Shown here: one piece after another, positions 16,575-25,116 of the stretch
Numbering within the stretch: position 1 is the first letter of the stretch
Layout: each line of letters opens with the position of its first letter
Source of the DNA: Haladaptatus halobius
GTDB lineage: Archaea; Halobacteriota; Halobacteria; Halobacteriales; Haladaptataceae
Reading direction: 5' to 3'
Assembly: GCF_020618475.1 (NCBI RefSeq)
Contig: NZ_CP085335.1
Location: 310,001 to 374,000, forward strand
Length of the DNA: 64,000 nucleotides
Notes under the pieces: model-generated
What the model was told of the DNA's origin: nothing
Database searches by the model: none
Seen by the model: the letters and a program-made list of their open reading frames with translations, nothing else
Translations under genes and position numbers: made by a program

Positions 16575-17381
16575 TCACTCCCGTTCGCTGAGATACCCGC
16601 GGCGACACTCCGGACAGATGTCGCCCGCGCGGAGCGACGACCCGGCCGCGTCGTCGATGTGCCCGCACTCGGGGCAGACGAGTTCGGCGTCCGGTTTCGA
16701 TTCAGAGGCTTGGTCGGGGCTGGGCGCTTCGCGCGCCCGGGTGAACCCCGTGTCGGTCTGCGGCTCCGGTCGCGTCGTTCTGACGAATCCTGTCTCCTCA
16801 CGCGGTTCCGCTTCGACGTACTCCGTCTCATCGCTCGCCTCGGGTGCGCTCTCCGGGGTGAGACTCCCGCCGAAGCTCACGTCGGCACCGCCGCCGTCGC
16901 CCGGATCGGCGTTGAACCCTTCGTCTTCGAATCCCGTGTCCGGCCACTCGGTCGGTGCGCGTTCGGAATCGTCCACGTTCGTATCCTCCGGGTCGGGCCA
17001 CTCCCCGCGCTCGCGCCCGTCGGGTTCGTCGTCCTCCTCGTCTTCGAGGATGATGCCGTCGTCCTCTTCCGCGCTCTCCGGCGGTTCGAAACCGTCGTCG
17101 TTGAATCTGACTGGCGCCGGTTCCGGTTCCTGCACTTCGGTCGGTTCGGGTGTCGACTCCGGCTCGTCCGGTTCTCGACTCTCTATCAGTTCGGGCGCTG
17201 GCTCCGGTTCTTCAAGCGCGGTCACTTCCTTGTTCTCGCTGACGACCTGTTGGTCGCCACAGCGCGCACACTCTTGGAACTCTCGAACCGTCACCACCAC
17301 TTCGTTGCCTTGTTCTTCTCGCTCGCGCTCGATTTCGGACTCGCCGTAATCGTGCCCCAGCAGCGAACACCTGAGACCCAT
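16575..17381 (-). CDS. DUF7093 family acidic protein with zinc ribbons at both ends
   Basis: 268 residues, haloarchaea-specific. The N-terminus MGLRCSLLGHDYGES with ECARCGDQQVV (C-x2-C) and the C-terminus LVCPECGH...DICPECRRGYLSERE (two C-x2-C knuckles) look like zinc-binding ends. Between them lies about 170 residues of low-complexity Glu/Asp/Pro/Thr sequence that is probably disordered. This layout suggests an adaptor or RNA/DNA-associated protein, but no function is known. Confidence 0.7.
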   Translation of the reverse strand: MGLRCSLLGHDYGESEIEREREEQGNEVVVTVREFQECARCGDQQVVSENKEVTALEEPEPAPELIESREPDEPESTPEPTEVQEPEPAPVRFNDDGFEPPESAEEDDGIILEDEEDDEPDGRERGEWPDPEDTNVDDSERAPTEWPDTGFEDEGFNADPGDGGGADVSFGGSLTPESAPEASDETEYVEAEPREETGFVRTTRPEPQTDTGFTRAREAPSPDQASESKPDAELVCPECGHIDDAAGSSLRAGDICPECRRGYLSERE

Positions 17382-17433
17382 TGAGTGTGGGTTATTTTCA
17401 CGGGACGATAAAAGGGTACTGCTTTTCGCGGCG

Positions 17434-18072
17434 CTATCCGAAGTTTTCGACCTTCGCGTCGTCGGGGTCGTGCCCGGTCGCCGCCAGCGCGTCGTTCGCG
17501 TCGTCGAGGAAATCGGCGAACCCGTAGACGAATACCTGACCCGTCGCTTCCGACAGCACGTCCAGCGCGTCGTCGCTGTCGGCCAGCGGTTCGTCGGTCA
17601 CGAGTACCGTCGCGCCCGCGGCTTCGAGTCCCCGTAAGCGATCTTCGTGCGCCGGTTCGTCGTCCCGGTAGACGACGACCGCCTCGCCTCCGTCCGCCAT
17701 CGCGCGCTCCGCGATGCCGACCGCCGGGCCGACGCCCGGCCCGCCCGCGAGAACGACGACTCGCGGCTCGTCCTCATAGTACGAGCGTCCGAACGGTCCC
17801 GCTACTTCGAGCGTGTCGCCCTGCTCGCGCTCCCCGAGCCACGGACTGAGGTCTCCGTCCGGGTCGATGCCGACCGTCATCTCGAACGTCTCGTCGGCGC
17901 CCGGCGACGACAGCGTGTAGTGGCGGGCTATCTCCTCGCCGTCGACCTCGCCCGCGACCTGAAGGAACTGCCCCGGGCGGGCGTCGAACTCCGGCGGCGA
18001 TTCCAGAATCAGTGCGACCGTGTCCGGGCCGACGGTTCGTACCGACCGAACGACGACTTCGGTGCTGTCCAT
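17434..18072 (-). CDS. Ferredoxin-NADP reductase-like flavoprotein
   Basis: 212 residues from the ATG at 18072. The FAD domain contains RPGQFLQVAGEVDGEEIARHYTLSSPG, with RHYTLSS being the R-x-Y-T/S-x-S flavin motif. The nucleotide domain contains VVLAGGPGVGPAVGIAERAM, the glycine-rich NAD(P) motif, and the ending FVYGFADFLDDANDALAATGHDPDDAKVENFG, typical of the family. No iron-sulfur ligands are seen, so it is a stand-alone reductase. It is divergent from korA, about 105 bp apart, which suggests a link with reduced ferredoxin made by KorAB; that link is inference. Confidence 0.87.
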   Translation of the reverse strand: MDSTEVVVRSVRTVGPDTVALILESPPEFDARPGQFLQVAGEVDGEEIARHYTLSSPGADETFEMTVGIDPDGDLSPWLGEREQGDTLEVAGPFGRSYYEDEPRVVVLAGGPGVGPAVGIAERAMADGGEAVVVYRDDEPAHEDRLRGLEAAGATVLVTDEPLADSDDALDVLSEATGQVFVYGFADFLDDANDALAATGHDPDDAKVENFG

Positions 18073-18177
18073 GGTGGTCTGTTTGGCCGTCCGGCACAAA
18101 TCCCTTCTTGTCCTTTCCCCCGCTCGCCGAACCTGCTTCAGAAGGCTTTTGATTTGTCACCGGTTAGCTTAGCAACG

Positions 18178-19932
18178 ATGCAAGACCTGAACTGGGCCAT
18201 CGGCGGGGAAGCCGGCGATGGAATCGATTCGACCGGGAAAATCTTCGCAACGGCCCTTTCCCGCGCGGGGCGACACGTCTTCACGTCAAAGGACTTCGCC
18301 TCTCGCATCCGGGGTGGGTACACTGCGTACAAGATCCGGTCGTCTACCGACCGAGTCGAGAGCGTCGTCGACCGACTGGATATCCTCGTTGCGCTGACCC
18401 AGCGAACCATCGACGAGAACCTCGACGAACTTCACGAGGACAGCGTCATCATCTACGACGGGGAGCGCACCGAGATGGAGGACGTGGACATTCCCGAAGA
18501 GATGTTCGGGCTGTCCGTTCCGCTCAAGCGTCTCGCAGAGGACGCTGGCGGAGCCATCATGCAGAACATTGTCGCGCTCGGCGCGGCCTGCGAGGTGGCG
18601 AACTTCCCGATAGAGAATCTCGACAGCGCGCTCGATAAGAAGTTCGGAGCCAAAGGCGAGGCCATCGTCGAGAACAACAAGGAAGCCGCGCGCCTCGGAC
18701 AGGAACACGTTCAAGAGGAGTACGACCACGACTTCGCCTACGACATCGAGACGACGGACGAAGACTACGTTCTACTCAACGGCGACGAGGCCATCGGTAT
18801 GGGCGCTATCGCCGCCGGATGCCGGTTCTACTCCGGCTACCCCATCACGCCCGCGACCAACGTGATGGAGTATCTCACCGGCCGCATCGAGCACTTCGGC
18901 GGCACCGTGATGCAGGCCGAGGACGAACTGTCGGCCATCAACATGGCGCTCGGCGCGGCACGCGCGGGCGCCCGAGCGATGACGGCAACGTCAGGTCCGG
19001 GTATCGACCTTATGACCGAGACGTTCGGTCTCGTCGCACAGAGCGAGACGCCGCTGGTCATCTGCGACGTGATGCGTTCCGGTCCCTCGACCGGGATGCC
19101 GACGAAGCAGGAGCAGGGCGACTTGAACATGACGCTGTACGGCGGCCACGGCGAGATTCCGCGGTTCGTCGTCGCGCCGACGACCGTCTCCGAGTGTTTC
19201 CACAAGACGGTCGAGGCGTTCAACTTGGCCGAGAAGTACCAAACGCCGGTCTTCCTACTGTCTGACCTGGCGATGGCGGTCACCGAACAGACGTTCTCGC
19301 CGGAGGAGTTCAACATGGACGCCGTCGAGGTCGAGCGCGGTAACATCGTGGACGAGAACGATATCGAGGCGTGGACCGACGAGCAGGGTCGCTTCCAACC
19401 GCACTTCCCGACCGCGGACGGCGTCAGCCCTCGGGCATTCCCCGGCACGAAGGGCGGCGCGCACATGTCCACCGGTCTTGAACACAACGCGCTCGGTCGC
19501 CGGACGGAGGACACCGAGATTCGCGTCGAGCAGGTGGACAAGCGAAACCGCAAGGTCGAGACGGCGAGAGAGGAAGAGGACTGGGAGCCCCGCGAGTTCG
19601 GCGACCCGGATTCGGACACGCTCGTCATCTCGTGGGGGTCGAACGAGGGGGCGCTGCGCGAAGCGTTCACCTACCTCGAAGAGGACGACGTGAGCGTCCG
19701 GTTCCTCTCGGTACCCTACATCTACCCGCGTCCCGACCTCACCGAGGACGTCGAGGCCGCGGACGAGGTCATCGTGGTGGAGTGTAATGCGACGGGACAG
19801 TTCGCCAACCTCATCGAACACGACGCCCTTACCCGTGTCGAGCGGATAAACAAATACAACGGCGTGCGGTTCAAGGCGGACGAACTGGCGGACGAAATCA
19901 AGGCGAAACTCGGACAGGAGGTAACAGCATGA
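18178..19932 (+). CDS. korA: 2-oxoacid:ferredoxin oxidoreductase, alpha subunit
   Basis: Oxidatively decarboxylates a 2-oxoacid (2-oxoglutarate is most likely; pyruvate is possible) to the acyl-CoA, reducing ferredoxin. The 584-residue product is the fused gamma-alpha type: residues 1-190 are the gamma domain (NWAIGGEAGDGIDSTGKIFATALSRAG) and the rest the alpha domain with GYPITPATNVMEYL, ATSGPGIDLMTETFGLV and SGPSTGMPTKQEQGDL. The start MQDLNWAIGGEAGDG follows a TATA-like CTTTTGATTT about 30 bp upstream. The stop overlaps korB (ATGA). Confidence 0.93.
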   Translation: MQDLNWAIGGEAGDGIDSTGKIFATALSRAGRHVFTSKDFASRIRGGYTAYKIRSSTDRVESVVDRLDILVALTQRTIDENLDELHEDSVIIYDGERTEMEDVDIPEEMFGLSVPLKRLAEDAGGAIMQNIVALGAACEVANFPIENLDSALDKKFGAKGEAIVENNKEAARLGQEHVQEEYDHDFAYDIETTDEDYVLLNGDEAIGMGAIAAGCRFYSGYPITPATNVMEYLTGRIEHFGGTVMQAEDELSAINMALGAARAGARAMTATSGPGIDLMTETFGLVAQSETPLVICDVMRSGPSTGMPTKQEQGDLNMTLYGGHGEIPRFVVAPTTVSECFHKTVEAFNLAEKYQTPVFLLSDLAMAVTEQTFSPEEFNMDAVEVERGNIVDENDIEAWTDEQGRFQPHFPTADGVSPRAFPGTKGGAHMSTGLEHNALGRRTEDTEIRVEQVDKRNRKVETAREEEDWEPREFGDPDSDTLVISWGSNEGALREAFTYLEEDDVSVRFLSVPYIYPRPDLTEDVEAADEVIVVECNATGQFANLIEHDALTRVERINKYNGVRFKADELADEIKAKLGQEVTA

Positions 19933-20792
19933 GCTCGGACGTGAGATTCACCGACTTCAAGTCGGACAAGCAACCGACGTGGTGTCCCGGCTGCGGGGAC
20001 TTCGGGACGATGAACGGAATGATGAAAGCACTCGCCGAAACCGGAAACAGCCCCGACGACACGTTCATCGTAGCGGGTATCGGCTGTTCCGGGAAGATCG
20101 GGACGTTCATGCACTCGTACGCCATCCACGGCGTTCACGGGCGCGCGCTCCCGGTCGGCACCGGCGTCAAGCTCGCCAACCCCGACCTCGAAGTGATGGT
20201 CGCGGGCGGCGACGGGGACGGCTACTCCATCGGCGTCGGCCACTTCATCCACGCGGTTCGCCGGAACGTGGATATGAGCTACATCGTCATGGACAACCGC
20301 ATCTACGGGCTGACGAAGGGTCAGGCCTCGCCGACCAGCCGCGAGGACTTCGAGACGAGCACGACGCCGGAAGGGCCGAAACAGCCCCCGGTGAACCCCC
20401 TCGCGCTCGCGCTGTCGGCGGGCGGAACCTTCATCGCGCAGTCGTTCTCGACCGACGCACAGCGCCACGCGGAAATCGTCCAGAAGGCCATCGAGCACGA
20501 CGGCTTCGGCTTCGTGAACGTCTTCTCACCCTGCGTGACGTTCAACGACGTGGACACCTACGACTACTGGCGCGACTCCATCGTCGACCTCGCGGACGAA
20601 GACCACGACCCGACCGACTACGGCGCGGCCAAGGACAAGATCCTCGACGCGAGCAAGGAGTATCAGGGAATCATCTACCAGGACGAAGACAGCGCCCCGT
20701 ACCACGAACTTCACGGCGTCGAGGGGAACATGGCCGAGATTCCCGATGGTGCACCCGAGGGTGCGATGGACTTGGTGCGCGAGTTCTACTGA
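19929..20792 (+). CDS. korB: 2-oxoacid:ferredoxin oxidoreductase, beta subunit
   Basis: Thiamine-diphosphate-binding subunit of the KorAB enzyme. The 287-residue product has WCPGCGDFGTMNGMMKALAE and GIGCSGKIGTFMHSY (cluster and cofactor Cys), and the ThDP motif GGDGDGYSIGVGHFIHAVRRNVDMSYIVMDNRIYGLTKGQASPTS. No extra ferredoxin domain is present, as in other archaeal two-subunit enzymes. It overlaps korA by 4 bp. A T6 run at 20806-20811 just after the stop is a likely terminator. Confidence 0.93.
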   Translation: MSSDVRFTDFKSDKQPTWCPGCGDFGTMNGMMKALAETGNSPDDTFIVAGIGCSGKIGTFMHSYAIHGVHGRALPVGTGVKLANPDLEVMVAGGDGDGYSIGVGHFIHAVRRNVDMSYIVMDNRIYGLTKGQASPTSREDFETSTTPEGPKQPPVNPLALALSAGGTFIAQSFSTDAQRHAEIVQKAIEHDGFGFVNVFSPCVTFNDVDTYDYWRDSIVDLADEDHDPTDYGAAKDKILDASKEYQGIIYQDEDSAPYHELHGVEGNMAEIPDGAPEGAMDLVREFY

Positions 20793-20805
20793 CGACGCGA
20801 TTTCG

Positions 20806-20811
20806 TTTTTT
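20806..20811 (+). terminator. T-run terminator after korAB
   Basis: Six T residues start 13 bp after the korB stop in otherwise GC-rich sequence. Archaeal RNA polymerase terminates at such runs. Confidence 0.4.
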
Positions 20812-20987
20812 CCGGTGCGACGATTTCCCCGACCAGAGCGGTCGGAGTGACCGAAACGTCCGTCCTCGCCTTCGTCGGAAACGAGGCGTTTCCGGACTGT
20901 AATCGCCGTAGAAGGGCCGATGACGGAGGTTTCGGTCGAACACCGTTTTCCCCAACTGTTTACTCTTTAGACCTCCCCTCTCGTCCC

Positions 20988-21767
20988 GTGCAAGACTGCC
21001 ACATCCACTCGAACTACTCGGACGGGCACTTCCTCAACGCGATGGTTCGCGCCGCCGAGGAGACGGAACTCACGGGCGTCGGATTCGCGGATCACTGTAA
21101 CGTTTCGCCTCGTGAGGCCATGGCGGACACGCGCGCCTTGCAGGGGTTCAACCTCGACGTCACCTACGAACGCCGCCGCCGCGCCATCCGGCGGCTTCGA
21201 GAGGACGCCGACATCGAGATATACGACGCGGTCGAGTTAGATTATGAGCCCCGCGACGAGACACGGATTCGAAACTTCCTCGACGAGAGCGAGTTCGACT
21301 ATGCCATCGGGAGCGTCCACTGGATCGACGACACGAATATCCAAGTCGACTCGAACTTCGCCGGAAAGACGGCCGACGAACTGGACGTTATCGTCGACCG
21401 GTACTTCGAGAAGCTCGTGGCGCTCATCGAATCGGAGTTATTCGATATCGCCGCTCACGTCGACCTCGTGGAGCGTACGGGGGCGCTCCGCGGTCGCGCC
21501 ACTCGGGAGCACTACTACCGGACCGCACGGGCGCTCGTCGACTCCCGGACGATTCCCGAAATCAACGCCGGGCGCGCGCTGACGGACGCGGGCATCGTCC
21601 ACCCCGATTCCGCGTTCCTCGACGTTCTGCGCGAGTACGACATCCCGGTTACCGTCGGAACCGATTCACACCGCCCAGACGAGTTAGGCCGACGAGCCGA
21701 GTTCATCGCTGAACTTCTAGCGGAACGCGACCTCGAACCGGTCGCTCCGTCCGAATTTCGGCCGTAA
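20988..21767 (+). CDS. PHP-domain phosphoesterase, histidinol-phosphatase-like
   Basis: 259 residues from a GTG start, VQDCHIHSNYSDGH. An upstream ATG at 20847 is in frame but adds 47 non-conserved residues, and a TTTAGA box lies about 25 bp before the GTG. The PHP metal site is visible: DCHIHSNYSDG (H-x-H), GVGFADHCN, YDAVELDYEP, AIGSVHWID, and the C-terminal VTVGTDSHRPDELG. It resembles HisJ-type histidinol phosphatases, so it may complete histidine synthesis; other phosphomonoester substrates are possible. Confidence 0.82.
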   Translation: MQDCHIHSNYSDGHFLNAMVRAAEETELTGVGFADHCNVSPREAMADTRALQGFNLDVTYERRRRAIRRLREDADIEIYDAVELDYEPRDETRIRNFLDESEFDYAIGSVHWIDDTNIQVDSNFAGKTADELDVIVDRYFEKLVALIESELFDIAAHVDLVERTGALRGRATREHYYRTARALVDSRTIPEINAGRALTDAGIVHPDSAFLDVLREYDIPVTVGTDSHRPDELGRRAEFIAELLAERDLEPVAPSEFRP

Positions 21768-21903
21768 TCGAGCTGCTCCGCGATGAATCCGATCCGAAAC
21801 GACACATTTCGTCCGGAGCCGAACCAAACGGCGAACCGAAAATAGCCGATTTCTGACCTACCTATCCCGACGAAATCGAGTCGCTCGGGCGCGTTTGCGT
21901 CTG

Positions 21904-21912
21904 TTTTTTATG
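21904..21912 (+). promoter_or_regulatory. TATA box of geranylgeranyl reductase gene
   Basis: TTTTTTATG about 26-34 bp before the ATG at 21938, suggesting a leaderless transcript. Confidence 0.5.
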
Positions 21913-21937
21913 ATATGACCAGTAACACCGTATAGAG

Positions 21938-23314
21938 ATGACTGCGGAAACATATGACATCGTCGTCGTCGGAGGGGGCACCGCCGGAGCGTTCGCTGCG
22001 GCGACGGCCGCCGGCGAGGGTACCGATGTCGTCCTGCTAGAGCGCAAGTCCCCCGAGGAGGCGGGCCACATCGCCTGCGGCGACGCTATCAAGGGGAAGA
22101 GCACGTTCCCGAACGTGCTCGACCGCGACCGACTGCGCGAGGAGGCCTTTAGCAACCAGAACATCCGACGGGCGGTGTTCGAGAACCCCCTCTCGGGCGA
22201 GAGCATTGATATCCCGTTCGGCGATATCAACGGGTCGGTGCTCGACCGCAAGCGCTACGGCGAGGTCATCCTCGACGAGGCCCAGCGGGCGGGCGCGAAC
22301 ATCCACTACGACACCGTCGTGCAGGACGTGATTCAGGACAGCGATGGACGAGCCACGGGCGTACGTGCGACTCGGAAAGGAAAACCGCTCGCCTACGAGT
22401 CGACGGTCGTCATCGACGCCGCCGGGGCGCTGTCGCTGTTGCAGGACAAGGCCGACCTGCGCGAGTCAACGTTCGACACGAACGTCAACTACTCGCAGTT
22501 CTGTTCGGCCTACCGCGAAATCGTGGAAGTGAAAGAACCCGTCGAGTGGGACGACGCCATCGTCTTCAAGCCGACCGAGGAACTCGGCTACCTCTGGTAC
22601 TTCCCGCGCTCGGGCACGGAGATAAACGCGGGTCTCGGCTTCCAGATGAACAAAGAGCCAATGGAACTCGTGGAGATCCTCAAACGCGACCTGCGAAATC
22701 GTGCGGAGTTCGCGGGCGCGAAGGTGAAGGACAAACTCGGCGCGGCCCTGCCGACCCGGCGACCGTACGATTCCGCCGTCGCGCCCGGCTTCGTGGCGGT
22801 GGGCGACGCTGCGGGGCACGTCAACCCGACGACCGGTGGCGGAATTCCGGGCGCGGCGAAGTCCGGCGCGTGGGCGGCCCGACGCGCAGTGGAAGCCGTC
22901 ACCGAAGACGACCCGAGCGAGGAACGCTTTTGGGGGTACAACCACGAGGTGATGACCGACTTCGGCAAGAAGTTCGCCGCGATGGACGTGTACAACATCT
23001 TCGGCGGCGCGCACGACGTGGAGGAACTCACCGGTCTTATCACGACGCTTCCCAGCCAGCAGCTCGTGGACGCGCTCGGGTCGAAAGGGACGACTTCGAT
23101 GGGGCTGGGGCTGAAAATCAAGACGCTGTTCAAGACGTTCGGCCACTGGGACTTGCTCTGGGAGATGTCGCGCGTCCAGAAGAAGGCGGGCGAACTCAAA
23201 GACCACTACGACGCCTACCCGACCTCGCCCGACGGACTCGAAACGTGGCAGGAACAGCGCGACAGCATCATGGACGACATCTATAGCATCACCGGTGCGG
23301 AGCCGAAATACTAG
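21938..23314 (+). CDS. Geranylgeranyl reductase family protein (digeranylgeranylglycerophospholipid reductase-like)
   Basis: FAD enzyme that saturates the isoprenoid double bonds of archaeal lipids. The 458-residue product starts with the dinucleotide motif DIVVVGGGTAGAFAAATAAGEG, followed by VLLERKSPEEAGHIACGDAIKG. The second FAD motif is GFVAVGDAAGHVNPTTGGGIPGAAKSGAWAARRA. Length and both motifs match the archaeal family. Other haloarchaeal paralogues act on quinone tails or carotenoids, so the precise substrate is inferred. The window also encodes GGGP synthase (30432-31154), the first committed step of the same pathway, but the genes are not linked. Confidence 0.9.
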   Translation: MTAETYDIVVVGGGTAGAFAAATAAGEGTDVVLLERKSPEEAGHIACGDAIKGKSTFPNVLDRDRLREEAFSNQNIRRAVFENPLSGESIDIPFGDINGSVLDRKRYGEVILDEAQRAGANIHYDTVVQDVIQDSDGRATGVRATRKGKPLAYESTVVIDAAGALSLLQDKADLRESTFDTNVNYSQFCSAYREIVEVKEPVEWDDAIVFKPTEELGYLWYFPRSGTEINAGLGFQMNKEPMELVEILKRDLRNRAEFAGAKVKDKLGAALPTRRPYDSAVAPGFVAVGDAAGHVNPTTGGGIPGAAKSGAWAARRAVEAVTEDDPSEERFWGYNHEVMTDFGKKFAAMDVYNIFGGAHDVEELTGLITTLPSQQLVDALGSKGTTSMGLGLKIKTLFKTFGHWDLLWEMSRVQKKAGELKDHYDAYPTSPDGLETWQEQRDSIMDDIYSITGAEPKY

Positions 23315-23333
23315 CTGCTATCGAACGCGACCA

Positions 23334-23954
23334 TTAGTCTCGCGTCGGTCGAAACGCCCGAAGCGTGTTCCGTTCGACCGGTTCGGAATCGACTTCGACG
23401 AAGCCTCGCTCGGCGAAGACGCGGTTCCAGTTCCGGTAGTACAGCGGGAAGTCATCGTTGACGTAGTTCACCGTCGGCTCGGCGGACTGGCGGTCGTCCT
23501 CCCCCTCGTTTTCCACCGTGACGAGCAGGTCGTCCGTGATTCGGGACACCTCCTCGAACACCCAGTCATTGTCGGGGTGGAGGTGCTGGAGCGTCTCCAC
23601 CGAGTACACGACGTCGAAGCGCCCGTCGTCGAAGTCCGTGATGGTGTTCTCGATGGCGTCGATGTAGAACGTTCCGCGGGCGAAAAGATCGGGGTAGGCG
23701 TCCTCCATCACGTCGAGCGCTTCGTCGTTGATCTCGATGCCATGCAGATTCTCGTAGCCGTGGTCATGGAGGTGAGAGAGATGGCGACCCGAACTGCATC
23801 CGAGTTCCAAGACGGTCGCGTTCGAACCCACGAGCGAGTCAAGACGGGCGCGTATCGACTCGCTTGCTTCGTTCGGGCCGTAGTAGGCGTAGTAGTCCGG
23901 AGAGAACTCTCCCGACCGGTCCGCCCATCGCCGAAGAACTTCGTTGGTATCCAC
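23334..23954 (-). CDS. Class I SAM-dependent methyltransferase
   Basis: 206 residues with a Rossmann methyltransferase fold. Motif I is ATVLELGCSSGRHLSHLHDHGYENLHGIEIND (residues 44-75), then FYIDAIENTITDFDDGRFDVVYSVETLQHLHPDNDWVFEEVSRI as the acidic loop and motif IV. No substrate-specific domain is seen; small-molecule substrates are common for proteins of this layout. Convergent with the geranylgeranyl reductase gene, 19 bp apart. Confidence 0.85.
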   Translation of the reverse strand: MDTNEVLRRWADRSGEFSPDYYAYYGPNEASESIRARLDSLVGSNATVLELGCSSGRHLSHLHDHGYENLHGIEINDEALDVMEDAYPDLFARGTFYIDAIENTITDFDDGRFDVVYSVETLQHLHPDNDWVFEEVSRITDDLLVTVENEGEDDRQSAEPTVNYVNDDFPLYYRNWNRVFAERGFVEVDSEPVERNTLRAFRPTRD

Positions 23955-24050
23955 GGGTATCTACTCACCGTCCATCCGTAAAGCCCCGGCGAACTCCTCC
24001 GAGATTCGAAGCGTTCGCGGAGATACCGTGCGATTTCTCCGTTCGATTCC

Positions 24051-24245
24051 TTACAGCCGAGTGAGGTTCGTCGCTCGCGGCCCTTTGTCGGCCTGTTCGA
24101 TGTCGAACTCCACTTCTTGGCCCTCCTCCAAATCGGGGCCGTCGACGTCTTCCATGTGGAAGAACACGTCCTCGTCCGCGTCTTCGGTGTCGATGAAGCC
24201 GTACCGTCCGCTGTCGTTGAAGAAGTCTACCGTACCGGTTGCCAT
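24051..24245 (-). CDS. cspA: Cold-shock domain protein
   Basis: A 64-residue single-domain RNA/DNA-binding protein. Starting at MATGTVDFFNDSGRYGFIDTEDADEDVFFHMEDVDG, it has both RNA-binding motifs, GRYGFI and DVFFH, and ends KGPRATNLTRL. It is much more acidic than bacterial CspA, as expected for a halophile. A longer frame from 24260 adds only MELVT and is less likely. Monocistronic. Confidence 0.95.
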   Translation of the reverse strand: MATGTVDFFNDSGRYGFIDTEDADEDVFFHMEDVDGPDLEEGQEVEFDIEQADKGPRATNLTRL

Positions 24246-24327
24246 TGTAACTAGCTCCACTGTCCTTTAACAGCGCTGGTCGAATATATCTGTTGGCGGA
24301 TGAACCGGTCGCAACGTCTACCGAGCG

Positions 24328-25071
24328 CTAGATATCTCGAATCGCGCGCTCGGCGTCTCGGAGCGCCTCTTCCCGGTCGAACTCCGCGACGATGGCTTCA
24401 AGTTCCGCACGCGGTGCGTCCGCCAACTCTCGCGCGTGAGCCGTCACGTTCGGCACGGCCCGAACGATGTTGTCGACGATGGGTATCGCGGCGGTTCGCG
24501 GCGAGCGCGAGAGCGGGTTGAGGTCGATGACGATTTCGGTCTTTCCCATCGCGGCGAGTGCCTCGGCCCGGTCGCCGTCTTCCAAGGGGACGAGTACCAC
24601 GTCAGCGACGTATATTCCGTCTTCGTCCACCTTGCCGCGCTCGTGCTCCAATCCCGGAATCCGAGCGTCCGCGTCGAGTCCCTTCACCTCCTCGGCACCG
24701 TGCTCGCGCAGGTGGTCGACGATGGCCCCCATTCGCTCGTCCGTGCGATTGAACAGGTTGACTTCGATGTCCGCGCCGGTCACCTCGGCGAGCGCGACGA
24801 TCTCGTTGGGCACGAGCGCTGCGACGTTCCCGTTGACGGAAAGAACGGCGTGCTCCGCGAGCAGCAGTTGGGCCGCCGCGACCCGCTCCGCATCGTCCGC
24901 GCTCGGAATCGTCTCCTCGCCGAGCAGGTAATCGAACGCCTCGCCCCGCCCTTCGGCGATGAGGCCCTGTTTGCTCGTGACGCCTCTCTCGACGCCGTCC
25001 TCGATTCGGTGGCGCGTGAGCAGCGACTGGTAGCGGGGATGGTCTTCGGGAATCTCCCCTACGTCGGTCAT
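24328..25071 (-). CDS. 4-phosphopantoate--beta-alanine ligase (phosphopantothenate synthetase)
   Basis: Joins 4-phosphopantoate and beta-alanine with ATP hydrolysis, the archaeal replacement for bacterial PanC/CoaA chemistry. The 247-residue product matches the COG1701 family: IPEDHPRYQSLLTRHRIEDGVERGVTSKQGLIAEGRGEAFDYLLGE at the N-terminus, AAQLLLAEHAVLSVNGNVAAL, EVNLFNRTDERM and the C-terminal VIDLNPLSRSPRTAAIPIVDNIVRAVPNV. It lies 45 bp downstream of the pantoate kinase gene, same strand, so the two probably form an operon performing consecutive steps. Confidence 0.92.
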   Translation of the reverse strand: MTDVGEIPEDHPRYQSLLTRHRIEDGVERGVTSKQGLIAEGRGEAFDYLLGEETIPSADDAERVAAAQLLLAEHAVLSVNGNVAALVPNEIVALAEVTGADIEVNLFNRTDERMGAIVDHLREHGAEEVKGLDADARIPGLEHERGKVDEDGIYVADVVLVPLEDGDRAEALAAMGKTEIVIDLNPLSRSPRTAAIPIVDNIVRAVPNVTAHARELADAPRAELEAIVAEFDREEALRDAERAIRDI

Positions 25072-25116
25072 GGTCGTCCTTCGGAAGAAGCGGTAAAAAA
25101 TCGGTACGGTTTCGCG

